A stretch of 5,398 bases of DNA from Actinomycetota bacterium. GTDB taxonomy: Bacteria; Actinomycetota; Actinomycetes; S36-B12. Position numbers and translations under genes: made by a program. Shown one piece after another: positions 5,028 to 5,398 of the stretch. Where the stretch lies: contig VGBQ01000169.1 in the NCBI GenBank assembly GCA_016870425.1, forward strand, positions 1 to 5,398. The letters are read 5' to 3'. Within the stretch, counting starts at the first letter, position 1, and each line of letters begins with the position of its first letter. The notes beneath the pieces are model-generated. The model made no database searches and was not told where the DNA came from. It worked only from the letters and a program-made list of their open reading frames with translations.

Positions 5028-5398
5028 AGGTGGGGTGCGTCAGCGCTCGCACCAAAGCCGATGGCGGCGGCGTTCCAGCGAATCCACTCGGCCACGCCTG
5101 CCGGCTCCCCCGAGCGATAAGCGCGCAGGGCCGCGACGTAGGAACCGCGCCCGAGCGAGAGCATGCCGGCCTCCGGGCAGGCGAGGAGATCGGGGTCGAC
5201 GCCTCGACCGGCGAGCACCAGACGCACTGACGCACGGGCGATGAGACCGGATCCCCAGCGGAAGGGCTGCAGTGCCAACACCTCGCCGTGCGCGATAGCC
5301 GCCACGACGATCGCGGGAGCCGCCGTGCCGCCCGTGAGCACCCCTGCCAGCGCGACGAGTCGGTCGGGCACGGCCTGCCATGCAGTGCAGGGACCGGT
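5024..5398 (-). CDS. Fic-fold protein with degenerate active-site motif, C-terminal part (5' end off right edge)
   Basis: The minus-strand frame is open from the right edge to TAG at 5026-5024, giving 124 residues. The GTG at 5371 is only an internal valine, because the upstream codons continue into the same fold. The segment AHGEVLALQPFRWGSGLIAR (5234-5293) aligns with the Fic helix and loop H-P-F-x-x-G-N-G-R-x-x-R. Here Gln replaces the catalytic His, Ser replaces Asn and Leu replaces the phosphate-binding Arg, while Pro-Phe, both glycines and the final Arg remain. Known: canonical Fic enzymes transfer AMP or other phosphate-containing groups from nucleotides to protein side chains, and the His is required. 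This protein is therefore unlikely to be a standard AMP transferase. The downstream part (GRGSYVAALRAYRSGEP) is a plausible Fic C-terminal helix. From memory, Fic-like relatives with relaxed motifs occur near Tad loci in other actinobacteria. Family call is good; activity is doubtful. Confidence 0.75.
   Translation of the reverse strand, partial: TGPCTAWQAVPDRLVALAGVLTGGTAAPAIVVAAIAHGEVLALQPFRWGSGLIARASVRLVLAGRGVDPDLLACPEAGMLSLGRGSYVAALRAYRSGEPAGVAEWIRWNAAAIGFGASADAPHL

Noticed and set aside
5000..5060. Intrinsic terminator between the convergent genes
   Set aside because: The genes have no gap, and I found no stable stem followed by a T-run on either strand.

Overview
The window looks like chromosomal DNA of a high-G+C Gram-positive bacterium (Actinomycetota). 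The evidence is the strong G/C bias at third codon positions, GTG starts, nearly gap-free packing, and a gene arrangement typical of actinobacteria: a divergent HAD-IB phosphatase next to an Ssd/CpaE-like gene followed by a TadA/CpaF ATPase. The same order is seen in Mycobacterium tuberculosis around Rv3661, Rv3660c and Rv3659c. I cannot resolve genus or family from this window.

Layout, left to right. Positions 1-257 (minus strand) hold the first 85 codons of a TadA/CpaF-type pilus/secretion ATPase that runs off the left edge. Positions 254-1291 (minus) encode the Ssd/CpaE-like protein upstream of it; the two share an ATGA overlap and form the head of a Tad/Flp pilus-type operon. A 110-bp divergent intergenic region (1292-1401) carries two short palindromes, two DnaA-box-like 9-mers and a candidate -10 element. 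To the right on the plus strand lie a HAD-IB phosphatase with a C-terminal hydrophobic segment (1402-2193), a FUSC-like multi-pass membrane protein (2193-3176, TGATG overlap), and two tandem, mutually homologous single-pass membrane proteins of unknown function (3186-4124 and 4134-5027). The right edge (5024-5398, minus) holds the C-terminal part of a Fic-fold protein with a degenerate catalytic motif. It converges on the plus-strand genes so tightly that both stop codons share one CTAG.

The four plus-strand genes are probably one transcription unit, with a possible internal promoter just before the first tandem paralog. The HAD gene and the first paralog each have a TANNNT hexamer ending six bases before the start codon and no Shine-Dalgarno sequence, as expected for leaderless transcripts. 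The second paralog instead has a near-perfect Shine-Dalgarno sequence (GAGGTGAT) overlapping the upstream stop codon.

No stretch longer than about 110 bases lacks a gene. I saw no tRNA, rRNA, insertion sequence, CRISPR array or convincing intrinsic terminator. The parts that look least described are the paired membrane-anchored paralogs, which share two cysteines and a GGxAYPW motif, and the Fic-like protein without the canonical active-site residues. The rest is ordinary actinobacterial core or near-core content.
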